This document shows, piece after piece, positions 28,801 through 36,698 of a stretch of 47,200 nucleotides of DNA. Source of the stretch: Archaeoglobus sp. JdFR-27 (GTDB lineage Archaea; Halobacteriota; Archaeoglobi; Archaeoglobales; Archaeoglobaceae). Position 1 is the stretch's first letter; each line of letters opens with the position of its first letter. A program made the translations under genes and the position numbers. Under the pieces are notes generated by a model. The model worked only from the letters and a program-made list of their open reading frames with translations. It did not search any database and had not been told where the DNA came from. The stretch is taken from positions 79,025-126,224 of the forward strand of contig MTMO01000044.1 of assembly GCA_002011235.1 (NCBI GenBank), in the 5' to 3' direction.

Positions 28801-29302
28801 AGACAGGCTTGCTACGGAAAAGAGATTCTTTGGGCTCAGATTCACCCACGACACAGACAACATAGCGGCGGGCGTTAAAGTTTGTGCGTACAAATCATTG
28901 AAGACCATGAAAGATAAGGTAAAGGCCCAGATGGAGATTGCAGAGAAGCTTGTCGCAGTTGATGAGCATGATGTGGCCGAAAGGGTTATCTCAACTCACT
29001 TTTTGCCTGACTTGATAGGCAATCTCAGAGCTTTCTCCAAGCAAGAGTTCAGATGTGTAAAATGCAATACCAAATACAAAAGAGTTCCCCTTGCCGGAAA
29101 ATGCATCAAGTGCGGTGGAAATCTAACTCTATCCGTTCACGAAAGCTCAATAAAGAAATATCTGGACATATCAAAATACTTAAGCGAGCGATACAGGGTA
29201 AGAGAATATACCAAGCAAAGGCTAATGCTAATTGAACTCGAGATAAATTCGCTCTTTGAAAACGATCTAAGGAGACAGGTTAAGATCAGTGATTTCTTCT
29301 GA
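25859..29302 (+). CDS. polC: DNA polymerase D (pol II) large subunit DP2
   Basis: Replicative family D polymerase catalytic subunit (1147 aa), unique to archaea. The double-psi barrel active-site loop is RRNCDGDEDC with Asp899, Asp901 and Asp903. Zinc-binding motifs: a cluster CEKCGEETIWTRCDCGG plus CPRC and CPSC near residues 658-700, and CVKCNTKYK...CIKCGG near 1065-1085. The C-terminus ends in QVKISDFF, a PCNA-interacting motif. The frame is continuous with no intein. The small subunit DP1 is not in the window. ATG 25859 is preceded by AT-rich promoter-like DNA without a strong RBS. Confidence 0.97.
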   Translation: MNTTLDKFFPLFLKKDSENKIDIRFFREINEYHSSLLKKVEEVYSIAEKARKKGLDPEKKVEIPVARNMPERVEKLLNLPGISNLIHELEEKGVSREKICFIVAEELMKGKFGEFSVEEAMDRAVRASVAILTEGVVAAPIEGIARVNLGRNYDDTKYLRIYYAGPIRSAGGTAQVISVLVGDYVRRLAGLNRFIPTEDEILRYIEEIPLYKKVANLQYLPSDDEIRLIVSKCPVCIDGEPTEDVEVSGHRDLDRIETNRVRGGMALVIAEGIALKAPKLKKIVEELKIDGWDWLDKLVNKGSTSDEISVAPTDKYLTDIVAGRPVFSHPSRKGGFRLRYGRARNSGFATVGINPAVMAITGDFIAVGTQLKIERPGKAGGVVPVTSIDGPTVRLKNGDVVKINSEKTAYLYREQVDAILDLGEILINFGDFLENNHPLLPASYTYEWWLEEVEKILPPGDYHGIDEEKAIKLCDEYGIPLHPDHTYLWHDITLDELRYLRDFISNEGKIEGKYGKSTLVVPKDSKTKEILEKILLEHKVRDGFIVIGKWRVLVRCLGLDNDLSIVKEIKPEKDVLENIRYISGLDVRVKAPTQIGARMGRPEKAKERKMSPPPHFLFPLGQSGGKTRDLKNSINFTSSYNSTKGEIVVDAAVKICEKCGEETIWTRCDCGGEARQAFYCPRCRIKTDNQSCPSCGGEAQGFRKKKINVRRLYEEALEKLNERDVKSPIKGVLGLTNKNKICERIEKGILRTKHDVFVFKDGTIRYDMTDLPLTHFKPSEIGVSVEKLKELGYNFDYKGNPLTSEDQIVELKPQDIILAKDAANYMLRVANFVDELLTKFYGLEAFYKARKIDDLIGHLVIGLAPHTSAGVLGRIIGFSDVLAGYAHPYFHAAKRRNCDGDEDCIMLLLDGLLNFSRHFLPEKRGGQMDAPLVLTTILDPREVDSEIHNMDIVERYPLAFYHATLNYSSPKELVGKIERVEDRLATEKRFFGLRFTHDTDNIAAGVKVCAYKSLKTMKDKVKAQMEIAEKLVAVDEHDVAERVISTHFLPDLIGNLRAFSKQEFRCVKCNTKYKRVPLAGKCIKCGGNLTLSVHESSIKKYLDISKYLSERYRVREYTKQRLMLIELEINSLFENDLRRQVKISDFF

Positions 29303-29321
29303 TGTAATTAAGGTTGAAAAT

Positions 29322-29340
29322 GGATCAGATCTTCTGACCC
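29322..29340 (+). repeat. Hairpin just after polC
   Basis: GGATCAGA-TCT-TCTGACCC: eight-base arms with one mismatch, 20 bases after the polC stop and followed by AT-rich DNA. Possible transcript 3' end structure. Confidence 0.4.
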
Positions 29341-29420
29341 TCATTCAATTATTTTAAATTCAATTATTTTAACAACACCTGACAAAAATCTTGAAATACA
29401 CGTCTGACTATTCTCTGAAA

Positions 29421-30308
29421 ATGATTATAATTCGGTACGATGAAATTGGACTGAAAAGCAAGTTTGTAAGAAGAAAATTTGAGGATACCCTTGTTAACAA
29501 CATCAGAAGAGCCCTTAGTAAAGAATTTGAAATAAAAGCTAAGGTAAAAAGAGATTACGGTAGGATTTATGTTCTTCTTAATGAAAAAAGGATCGCAAAA
29601 AGGGTCTCAAAGATTTTTGGAATTGTAAAAGCAGAAATGGCTGAAAGAATGGAGCTTGATTTGCCCAAGAACGCCATTGAAATAGCAAAAAAGTGGGAAA
29701 GAAAGGTAAAAGGAAAAAGTTTTGCCGTGAGAGTGAGAAGAACAGGAGATCATGATTTTACGTCAATGGATGCCGCAAGGATAATCGGTCAGAAGGTAAA
29801 AGAGCTTACAGGATCAAAAGTCGATCTGAAAAATCCAAAAGTTGAGATACAGGTTGAGATCAGGGATGATAGCATCTATTTGATTGCAGAATCCTTCCCA
29901 GGTTACAGAGGGCTCCCTACGGGTACACAAGACAGGGTTATCTCGATTCTTTACAACGAGAAATCACTGCTTTCAACGTGGTTTGCTCTTAAAAGGGGTT
30001 GCGATGTTGATGTTTTGTATAATCTGAAAAACGAGAAACTAGGTAATGAAATTAATATTCTTGAATACTGGGCAGCATACAGGAAAATCAATGTTTTTCA
30101 TTCTGAAGGTAGCCTGAAAAAGATGCTCGAGAGAGCTTACGAGCTCGACCACAAAGGCATATGCTGCTCAATTACAACAGAAGAACTCGATTTTGTTTAT
30201 AAAGTGCTTACAAAGAGAACTAAACCTATCTACATGCCTCTTCTTCCATTCTCCAATAAAGAAATTGGAAGAATGGTAAAGACGATAGTTGAAGAGGTTG
30301 AGGTGTGA
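29421..30308 (+). CDS. ThiI-like THUMP protein lacking the PP-loop motif
   Basis: From ATG 29421 (295 aa) the protein begins MIIIRYDEIGLKS, the standard ThiI start (an upstream TTG is not needed). The N-terminal ferredoxin-like and THUMP domains (residues ~1-165) are well kept, including GYRGLPTGTQDR, the linker before the PP-loop domain. At the place where ThiI has SGGxDSP the sequence reads LYNEKSLLSTWFALKRGC: the ATP-pyrophosphatase loop is gone though the following WFALKRGC helix is recognisable. The catalytic cysteine of ThiI is not evident either. It therefore should not make 4-thiouridine and may be a tRNA-binding pseudo-enzyme. Overlaps panE. Confidence 0.82.
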   Translation: MIIIRYDEIGLKSKFVRRKFEDTLVNNIRRALSKEFEIKAKVKRDYGRIYVLLNEKRIAKRVSKIFGIVKAEMAERMELDLPKNAIEIAKKWERKVKGKSFAVRVRRTGDHDFTSMDAARIIGQKVKELTGSKVDLKNPKVEIQVEIRDDSIYLIAESFPGYRGLPTGTQDRVISILYNEKSLLSTWFALKRGCDVDVLYNLKNEKLGNEINILEYWAAYRKINVFHSEGSLKKMLERAYELDHKGICCSITTEELDFVYKVLTKRTKPIYMPLLPFSNKEIGRMVKTIVEEVEV

Positions 30309-30310
30309 AT

Positions 30311-31219
30311 ATGAAAGATATTATGGAAGATATTAGGGTTCAGATAATGGGTGCTGGTGCCATAGGATCTCTTTTTGGAGCTTTAATTCAACTTTCGGGC
30401 TTTAAAGTGCATTATGTTGCCCGAGGTAAGCAACTTGATGCTTTAAAGAAAAACGGATTAACCCTTACCGGATTGATTGAGGGGTATCTGAGAGTTGATG
30501 CAAGTAATAAACCAAAGGAGGCGGATCTAACAATCGTGGCTGTCAAAGCGTACGATACCGAAAATGCTGCGAGAATGCTTTCACAGGTTGACTGCGGAAT
30601 CACCTTCACAATTCAGAATGGAATAGGTAACGTTGAGACTCTTTCAAAATACTTGGAAAAAGTTGTTGGAGGCGTCACCACTTATGGAGCCAATCTTGTT
30701 GCACCCGGAGTAATCAATTACGCTGGAAAAGGTATAGTTTATGCAGGGAACGATGGATACATAAGCGAGGAGGCGAGATTTGTTAAAAGAGTCCTTGAAA
30801 AAAGCGGGTTCAGCTGTGAGCTCGTTGATGATATAAGCTTTAGAATCTGGAGCAAGGCTATAGTCAATGCTGCAATAAATCCATTAACAGCGATCTGCCG
30901 GGTCAGAAACGGGAAGATCGTTGAAGTTGAGGAGTTATGGAGCATTGCCAAAGAGGTTGTTAAGGAAGGAGTTGAGGTTTTGAAGAAAATCGGTTTGCCA
31001 GAGGCAGATTTTGTTGAACTCGTAAGGGACGTTGCAACAAAAACTTCAGAGAACAGGTCATCGATGCTTCAAGATATCGAAAATAAAAAGAGAACGGAGA
31101 TCGATTTTATAAACGGAGAGATTGTGAGAAGAGCCGAAAAACTTGGATTGGAAGCTCCAATAAACAAAATCCTTGTGAATCTCGTAAAAGGGGTTGAGAA
31201 GACTTATGGAATTAAATGA
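30311..31219 (+). CDS. panE: 2-dehydropantoate 2-reductase
   Basis: NADPH-dependent ketopantoate reductase (302 aa) of CoA synthesis. Rossmann motif GAGAIGSLFGA near residue 15, NGIGN near 99, and the catalytic Lys in SFRIWSKAIVNAAINPLTAI near 177-190. ATG 30311 is chosen: GGTGTGA precedes it by about five bases, and an in-frame GTG two codons earlier overlaps the thiI-like stop. Cotranscribed with neighbours on both sides by overlap. Confidence 0.93.
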   Translation: MKDIMEDIRVQIMGAGAIGSLFGALIQLSGFKVHYVARGKQLDALKKNGLTLTGLIEGYLRVDASNKPKEADLTIVAVKAYDTENAARMLSQVDCGITFTIQNGIGNVETLSKYLEKVVGGVTTYGANLVAPGVINYAGKGIVYAGNDGYISEEARFVKRVLEKSGFSCELVDDISFRIWSKAIVNAAINPLTAICRVRNGKIVEVEELWSIAKEVVKEGVEVLKKIGLPEADFVELVRDVATKTSENRSSMLQDIENKKRTEIDFINGEIVRRAEKLGLEAPINKILVNLVKGVEKTYGIK

Positions 31220-31661
31220 GCTAATTAATGTCGTAATAGTCTCTGCTTTACCGATTTCTGAGTTAAGAGGCGGCATACCGCTGGCTCTTTACTACGGTAT
31301 TCCCCCATTACAAGCGTATCTGATATGTGTACTTGCAAACGCATTGCCTGTTCCATTTCTCCTGCTGTTTTTAGAGAAAATAGGAAAACTCATGGACAAA
31401 TGGGGCCCTACTTCAAAAATCTACAGATATTTCATTGAGAGGAGTGAAAAGAAAAGGGACATTATAGACCGATATGGGTATGCTGGATTGGCTATTTTCG
31501 TTTCCATTCCTCTACCCGTGACAGGAGCATGGACGGGGAGTCTCCTAGCTTTCATTCTCGGGCTAAAAACGATAAAATCCTTCTCTTTCATATTCATTGG
31601 AATATTGATTGCCGGATTAGTTGTTTCTTTTGCATCTTTGGGGATTTTCAGTCTTTTTTGA
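31206..31661 (+). CDS. Small multidrug export-like membrane protein (COG2426)
   Basis: A 151-residue membrane protein with four to five helices. Family features: ALPISELRGGIPLALYYGI after the first helix, PVPFLLLFLEKIG, and FVSIPLPVTGAWTGSLLAF. ATG 31206 lies inside the 3' end of panE (14-base overlap), so translation is coupled. Transport substrate is unknown; the family name rests on weak evidence. Confidence 0.85.
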   Translation: MELNELINVVIVSALPISELRGGIPLALYYGIPPLQAYLICVLANALPVPFLLLFLEKIGKLMDKWGPTSKIYRYFIERSEKKRDIIDRYGYAGLAIFVSIPLPVTGAWTGSLLAFILGLKTIKSFSFIFIGILIAGLVVSFASLGIFSLF

Positions 31662-31767
31662 CTTTTACTTTTATAAAAAATTAAAAGAAAATTCCTTCGA
31701 TTCCTAATCATCCCCATCCAAAAAACTTTAAAACCCCCCATTGTTCTTGATTTAGCGGGTGATGGAA

Positions 31768-32322
31768 ATGCAGCATAATATACCAGTGAAGGAAGTAATG
31801 ACAAGAGAGGTTTGTACCGCACTTTTGGAAGATTCCTTACTTAATGCCTCAAGGAAAATGATTGAATATGGTGTAGGAAGCATCGTTGTGATGGAAAATG
31901 GTAAACCTGTAGGGATTGTTACTGAAAAAGATATGATTGAAAAGGTTATTTCAAGAAATAAAGTTCCATCCGAGGTACTTCTCAAAGATATTATGACCTA
32001 TCCCCTAATTGTAATCTCTCCCTTAACAAGCCTAAGAGAGGCAGCTCAGATTATGTTGAGAAAAGGAATAAGAAGGCTTCCTGTTGTCGATAACGATAAA
32101 CTTGTTGGAATTATAACAGATAATGACATCCTTAGTGTTTCACTTGACTTGATAGAGTCAAGTGATATTGAAAACTACAAGATGTTGCTAAGAGAGAACA
32201 CCTTTGCTCTTGAAGAAATTGGCTTTGGAAAGTGCGAAAAATGTGGAAAGTTGACCGATAGCCTCGTTGAAATTGACGGCCTGAAGCTCTGCGAAGACTG
32301 TGCAGAGCTTAGCGAAGAGTGA
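31768..32322 (+). CDS. Two-CBS-domain protein with C-terminal zinc ribbon
   Basis: Start ATG 31768 is supported by GGTGAT four bases upstream; earlier GTG and ATG codons overlap the RBS. Two CBS motifs (residues ~8-62 and ~72-128) bind adenine nucleotides such as AMP, ATP or SAM as a Bateman module: IPVKEVMTREV ... VGIVTEKDMI and LLKDIMTYPL ... LVGIITDNDIL. The tail carries CEKCG and CEDC, a zinc ribbon. Such proteins act as energy or ligand sensors with unknown partners. It heads a run with a second CBS protein and an RNA ligase. Confidence 0.9.
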   Translation: MQHNIPVKEVMTREVCTALLEDSLLNASRKMIEYGVGSIVVMENGKPVGIVTEKDMIEKVISRNKVPSEVLLKDIMTYPLIVISPLTSLREAAQIMLRKGIRRLPVVDNDKLVGIITDNDILSVSLDLIESSDIENYKMLLRENTFALEEIGFGKCEKCGKLTDSLVEIDGLKLCEDCAELSEE

Positions 32323-32336
32323 TCGGAGGAAATTGA

Positions 32337-33275
32337 ATGATAAACAAGGACAGTTATTCTCGTGAAAAACCAGGTAGAGAGAAGAAAGTATCAAAAAAGC
32401 AAAAAAGCGGAGAAATAATGGATTTATGCACGACAAACGTTGTAACTATACCACCAACATCAACTATCATGTCTGCCGTAAAATCGATGCTGAAGTACAA
32501 CTTCAGAAGGGTTCCCATCGCAGATGCGGGAACTAGAAGGCTAGAAGGCATCATCACTGTTACAGATATCCTTAACTTTTTTGGTGGTGGACCAAAACAC
32601 CAGATCGTCCAGAACAGGTATGATGGAAATTTAATGGCTGCTGTGAACGAAGAAGTCGAGGAGATAATGGAAAAGGATGTTGTAAGTGTGGAGTTCACAT
32701 CCTCACTCGAAGAGGCCATCGAACTTATGCTTGAAAAAAGAGTCGGTGGCTGTCCTGTAATCGACAAAGAAAATATCATACTTGGAATAATAACAGAAAA
32801 GGATGTTCTGAACTATCTCTCAGAAAATGGGGAAATTGACGGCTATGTTAGCGATTACATGACGAGGGGTGTCATCACAGCTACTCCAGACACCACAATC
32901 GAGGAGGCTATGAAGTTAATGATCTCTGAAAGAATGAGGAGACTTCCCATAATCAAAGATGGGATACTGATAGGCCTCATAACCGCAAGGGAATTGTTGA
33001 GATACTTTGGTAAAGGAGAGGCTTTCAAGATGTTGATAACTGGAGACATCAAGGATGCTCTTCTCCAGCCCGTTTCCAAGATACTTTCCAATGAAGAGCT
33101 TAGAGTATACAAAGAACCTCTAACAGTCTCACCCAACACGAGAATTTCAGAAGTGGTTCAGCAGATGAGGGGGGCTGGATATGGAGTTGCACTAATAGTG
33201 AACGACGGAAGTTTAGAGGGTATCATTACGGAAAGAGACATTGTTAAATTCCTTTATTCAAAAATGAGGAAATGA
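32337..33275 (+). CDS. Four-CBS-domain protein
   Basis: A 312-residue protein made of a Lys-rich N-terminal tail (~1-25) and four CBS motifs: around GEIMDLCTTNVVTIPPTSTI, VEEIMEKDVVSVEFTSS, VSDYMTRGVITATPDTT and LTVSPNTRISEVVQQM, each ending in a GIIT-type strand. Two Bateman modules can form a disc-like ligand-binding unit. No enzyme domain is attached. It starts 14 bases after the preceding CBS gene and its stop overlaps the RNA ligase start by ATGA. Confidence 0.9.
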   Translation: MINKDSYSREKPGREKKVSKKQKSGEIMDLCTTNVVTIPPTSTIMSAVKSMLKYNFRRVPIADAGTRRLEGIITVTDILNFFGGGPKHQIVQNRYDGNLMAAVNEEVEEIMEKDVVSVEFTSSLEEAIELMLEKRVGGCPVIDKENIILGIITEKDVLNYLSENGEIDGYVSDYMTRGVITATPDTTIEEAMKLMISERMRRLPIIKDGILIGLITARELLRYFGKGEAFKMLITGDIKDALLQPVSKILSNEELRVYKEPLTVSPNTRISEVVQQMRGAGYGVALIVNDGSLEGIITERDIVKFLYSKMRK

Positions 33276-34414
33276 ATTTTGTTGCAGAGGCTTTAAACCT
33301 CTCACCCTCGGCTGCTAAAAGGCTAGAGGAGAGAAATATTCTAAGAAGAGCTCTTATCTCCCATAATTTCTTTTCTGATGTTCTTGATGCTTTCAAACTC
33401 GATAAGAAGTTTGGTGAGTTTGAAGAAGGAACCGTTATAGCCAAAACGACCGATGGATTTGAGGTTGTAAGAGGTTATCCAAAAATCCGCAGGGCTTTGA
33501 CTTTTTATCCCACAATAAAGCGACATTTTAGAGACAAAGTTGTAATAGAAGAGAAGATGAATGGATACAACACAAGAATCGTGCTTTTTGGGAAGAACAT
33601 ATATGCCATTACAAGAAGGGGATTCTTTTGCCCTTACACAACTGAGAGGGCTAGAGAAATAGTAAATGATGACTTCTTTAAGGACTATCCTGAACTCATG
33701 CTCTGTTGTGAGGCCGTTGGAAGTGAATCTCCGTTTGTTGTAAAGGACATATATGGAAAAGGAATTGATTTTTATGTATTTGATATCAGAGAGAAAAAAA
33801 CGAACAAACCCATGCCAATAAGGTTTAAGGAGTATGTGAGTGAAGAATATGGATTTAAAATTGTACCAATTCTTGAAATCTGCACTAAAGAAGCCGCTCA
33901 CGTCAAATGCATAGAGATTGTAAAGGAATTGGGAGAAAAAGGGAGGGAGGGAATAGTATTAAAGGATCCAGAGATGGAAATCCCTCCAATAAAATATACC
34001 TCCAGCCAGTCAAATGCAGCAGATTTAAACTATGCGTTTAGATTTTTTAACGATTACGGCAAGGATTTTATGCTCTCAAGAATCGTAAGAGAGGGTTTCC
34101 AGAGCTTCGAATTCAACGAAAATGATGAGGAGATGGATGAGAGATGTAAAAGACTTGGAGTGGCAATTCTTAAACCCATGATAGAAAGTATAAAAGAGGT
34201 TTCGAAAGGAAATAAAGTCGTAGAAAATCATAGATTAAGATTCAAAGATCGAGAGGTGCTTGACCTTTTTAAAATTCAGCTTAAGAAGATGGGAGTAGAA
34301 GCTGAATTTTCAGAACCATATTTCGAAGATGGATATCACATCCTTGAATTCAAAAGGATTATGGTTAGCACTACTGACAAGATCTCGCATATTTTGAAAG
34401 GGAATCTTTGGTAA
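33272..34414 (+). CDS. ATP-dependent RNA ligase, archaeal Rnl3 (Pab1020/MthRnl) family
   Basis: Nucleotidyltransferase of 380 aa. Motif I is EEKMNGYNTR with the adenylated Lys95; motif III DFYVFDI near 165-171; motif IV EGIVLK at 226-231; motif V IKYTS with Lys241. An N-terminal extension (residues ~1-85) and a C-terminal helical dimerisation region match this archaeal family, which circularises RNA and seals single-stranded ends in vitro. ATGA overlap with the four-CBS gene indicates one operon, so its activity may be linked to nucleotide sensing; that link is inference. Confidence 0.92.
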   Translation: MNFVAEALNLSPSAAKRLEERNILRRALISHNFFSDVLDAFKLDKKFGEFEEGTVIAKTTDGFEVVRGYPKIRRALTFYPTIKRHFRDKVVIEEKMNGYNTRIVLFGKNIYAITRRGFFCPYTTERAREIVNDDFFKDYPELMLCCEAVGSESPFVVKDIYGKGIDFYVFDIREKKTNKPMPIRFKEYVSEEYGFKIVPILEICTKEAAHVKCIEIVKELGEKGREGIVLKDPEMEIPPIKYTSSQSNAADLNYAFRFFNDYGKDFMLSRIVREGFQSFEFNENDEEMDERCKRLGVAILKPMIESIKEVSKGNKVVENHRLRFKDREVLDLFKIQLKKMGVEAEFSEPYFEDGYHILEFKRIMVSTTDKISHILKGNLW

Positions 34415-34420
34415 AGTGAC

Positions 34421-34464
34421 ATGAAAGAGAGTGACCTGAAAGAGTGAGAAATGAAAGAATGAGT
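34421..34464 (+). repeat. Three imperfect 15-bp tandem repeats
   Basis: ATGAAAGAGAGTGA (34421), CTGAAAGAGTGAGA (34436) and ATGAAAGAATGAGT (34451) recur at exact 15-base steps in the gap between the RNA ligase and the next gene. No long frame uses them; stops occur in each frame. Confidence 0.6.
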
Positions 34465-34508
34465 CAAAAAAGAGATGAAATAAATACAGAAGGGTAATTC
34501 GATTTTTA

Positions 34509-35525
34509 ATGAGGTTTGCCGGAATCGATCCAGGAACTGCAAGTTATGAAATTTTCATTCTTGAGAATGAGAAACCCTTTAAAAAAATAGAGGTTTCTAC
34601 AGCAGAAGTAAGAGAAAACCCTGAAAAATTTAGGGAGATTTTAGCCAAGATCGAGGCTGATTTAATTGCTGGACTTTCCGGATACGGTATGCCAATTAGA
34701 AGGTTTTCAGAGCTAACTGAGAAGGATGTTTTCCTCTTAACTCTCAATACCGATCCAAAAGCTACGATGGGAATGAGAATGCTCATAGAAATTGCAAAAG
34801 AACTTGACTTAAACATCTACACAATTCCAGGGGTTATCCATCTTCCAACTGTTCCAGAGTATAGAAAGATCAACCGGATAGACCTGGGAACTGCCGACAA
34901 ACTTTGTTCAGCTATCTTGGGCATTAAACAGTTAAATGAGTCCCCTAACTTTTTACTCGTCGAATCTGGTTTCGGTTTTAATGCGTTTATTGCTGTCAGG
35001 AACGGGAAAATAGTTGATGGATTGGGTGGGAGCTCCTCTTTTCCCGCTTTCTCTTCCTTAGGAGCGATAGATGGAGAACTCGCGTACCTCCTTAAACCGT
35101 TCCCTAAAGAAATGCTTTTTTCGGGTGGTATAAGGAGCTATTTTAAAGACAAAGGGATGAGTATCAGAAAGATCTCGGATCTTCCTTTAGAAGCTCTACA
35201 GTGGTTCGCAGAATATCTTATGAAGGGGATTAGAGCGGTAGAAGTTTCATGCAAGGTAGAAAGGATTCTGCTCTCTGGAAAAAATTTCTCTTATGCAGAA
35301 TTTACAAAAATTTTCAGAGAAATGGCAGAAGATTTTGGATATGAATGCGAAAGGCTAAAAGGATTTGGAATTGCCAAGCAATCAGCTGAGGGAGCTGCAG
35401 TAATAGCTAACGGATTGGGAGGAGGTAAATTTAAAGAGATCATAGAGAAAGCAGAGATTTTAAATGCAAGGGGAACCGTTTTAGATTACATAACCTCTGA
35501 CATAAGAAAATATCTCAGAATTTAG
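34509..35525 (+). CDS. DUF1464 predicted butyrate kinase (COG2441)
   Basis: ASKHA-fold protein of 338 aa. The phosphate-1-like motif is MRFAGIDPGTASYEIF at the N-terminus; further glycine motifs are LVESGFGFNAFIAV near 155, GLGGSSSFPAFSSLGAIDGE near 172 and LLSGKNFSYAE near 256. The family has been predicted to phosphorylate butyrate or another small acid, without proof I know of. Leaderless-looking start with TTTTTAATG. Confidence 0.82.
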   Translation: MRFAGIDPGTASYEIFILENEKPFKKIEVSTAEVRENPEKFREILAKIEADLIAGLSGYGMPIRRFSELTEKDVFLLTLNTDPKATMGMRMLIEIAKELDLNIYTIPGVIHLPTVPEYRKINRIDLGTADKLCSAILGIKQLNESPNFLLVESGFGFNAFIAVRNGKIVDGLGGSSSFPAFSSLGAIDGELAYLLKPFPKEMLFSGGIRSYFKDKGMSIRKISDLPLEALQWFAEYLMKGIRAVEVSCKVERILLSGKNFSYAEFTKIFREMAEDFGYECERLKGFGIAKQSAEGAAVIANGLGGGKFKEIIEKAEILNARGTVLDYITSDIRKYLRI

Positions 35526-35578
35526 CACTGTTAGAAAAAAGCAAAAAGTCACCTAAAAGCAAAACCTAAACTTAAATT

Positions 35579-36562
35579 TTAACCTAAGATTTTACGTTTA
35601 AGCTTAAGTACTTTTACCAAACCTTTTTTGTATTCAATCTCAGCGTTCTTAATTCTTTTGATAGGAGTTCCATCCCTCGATATAACTTCATCAGAGAGTA
35701 TTCTTACTTTTTCCCCCTCATCAAAGCTTAGAGAAGTAGTAACAAAGGGTTCAACACTCCTTAACTCTTCCTTCGAGTAGCGATAGATCATCCCCTCATT
35801 CGTGCATGCAACAACAGCTTTAAATCCAGCAAAGGTTGAGATTGCCGCTCCTCCTGCGATTCCCTTTCCAAGATACCTCTCTCCCGTCAGCGACACAAAA
35901 ATATTCCCGAAAGTGCCTTCAATCGATTTCAAAACTTCATCACCTCTAACAATTTCTACTCTCGCATAGAATTTTCTCGGCCTTGATTCAATTTTTCTCC
36001 TCTCCAAGAAGGATTCCGCATCAACCTGTGTTTTTTTGCCATCTATTGTGCTGAGGATGGTTGATCCTACAACAACATCGTTAAAGGCGTTGAAGTAAGA
36101 GTCTTCAAGTTTTAAAATTAAACCATCGATTTCTTTAACAACGAACCTCTTCGGATCTATTTCTTGTAAGCTGAAACTAGTTGAATCGTTGAAAATGAGT
36201 GGACTAACGTTTGTTGTGCCGGTAGGAATGCACAACAGTGGATGTTTAGAGATCGATGCATCACTCATCGTACCATCGCCTCCAAAAACAACAATTGCAT
36301 CGAGATCGAGTTTGTTAAGTTTTTTTACAAGCTGAACGGTATCATCAGCCTTCTCTCTGAGCGTTAATTCAAGCTCGATGAAATCATATTTCGAATCCTC
36401 AACACCCCTAAAATAAATCTCTCCAATCTCTTCCGGGCCTCCAAACACCTTAATAGGTGAGATTCTATTGATTACTTTCCTAATTAGCTCTGCTTCGATT
36501 CCCTTCCCAGCTTTTGGATTTACAATCAGCCCAATCCTTTCCAATTTGATGAGGCGAGACAC
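35579..36562 (-). CDS. ATP-NAD kinase-like protein (COG3199)
   Basis: Diacylglycerol/NAD kinase-fold protein of 327 aa. Starts with IGLIVNPKAGKGIEAELI; the hallmark VFGGDGTMSDAS near residue 93 binds ATP phosphate and PTGTTNVSPL near 113 matches the NAD kinase T/N motif. The C-terminal beta domain is present (KGIAGGAAISTFAGF, KVRILSDEVISRDG). The COG3199 branch is distinct from canonical NadK, so the substrate may not be NAD. It is divergent from the Memo gene. Confidence 0.86.
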   Translation of the reverse strand: MSRLIKLERIGLIVNPKAGKGIEAELIRKVINRISPIKVFGGPEEIGEIYFRGVEDSKYDFIELELTLREKADDTVQLVKKLNKLDLDAIVVFGGDGTMSDASISKHPLLCIPTGTTNVSPLIFNDSTSFSLQEIDPKRFVVKEIDGLILKLEDSYFNAFNDVVVGSTILSTIDGKKTQVDAESFLERRKIESRPRKFYARVEIVRGDEVLKSIEGTFGNIFVSLTGERYLGKGIAGGAAISTFAGFKAVVACTNEGMIYRYSKEELRSVEPFVTTSLSFDEGEKVRILSDEVISRDGTPIKRIKNAEIEYKKGLVKVLKLKRKILG

Positions 36563-36698
36563 AGAATGAATCCTACTAAGCTTAATTAACTCTTTTCCTT
36601 TTTATAAACCCCCAAAGATCGAACAAGTTTTAAAAAGTATGATAAAAAATAAATCAAGCAATCAACATCTTTAAGTAAGTGGGGAATAATTTAAGTTC

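Noticed and set aside
25859-29302. Intein in polC
   Set aside because: Some archaeal DP2 genes carry inteins, but the frame here is continuous at normal length and no splicing motifs are seen.
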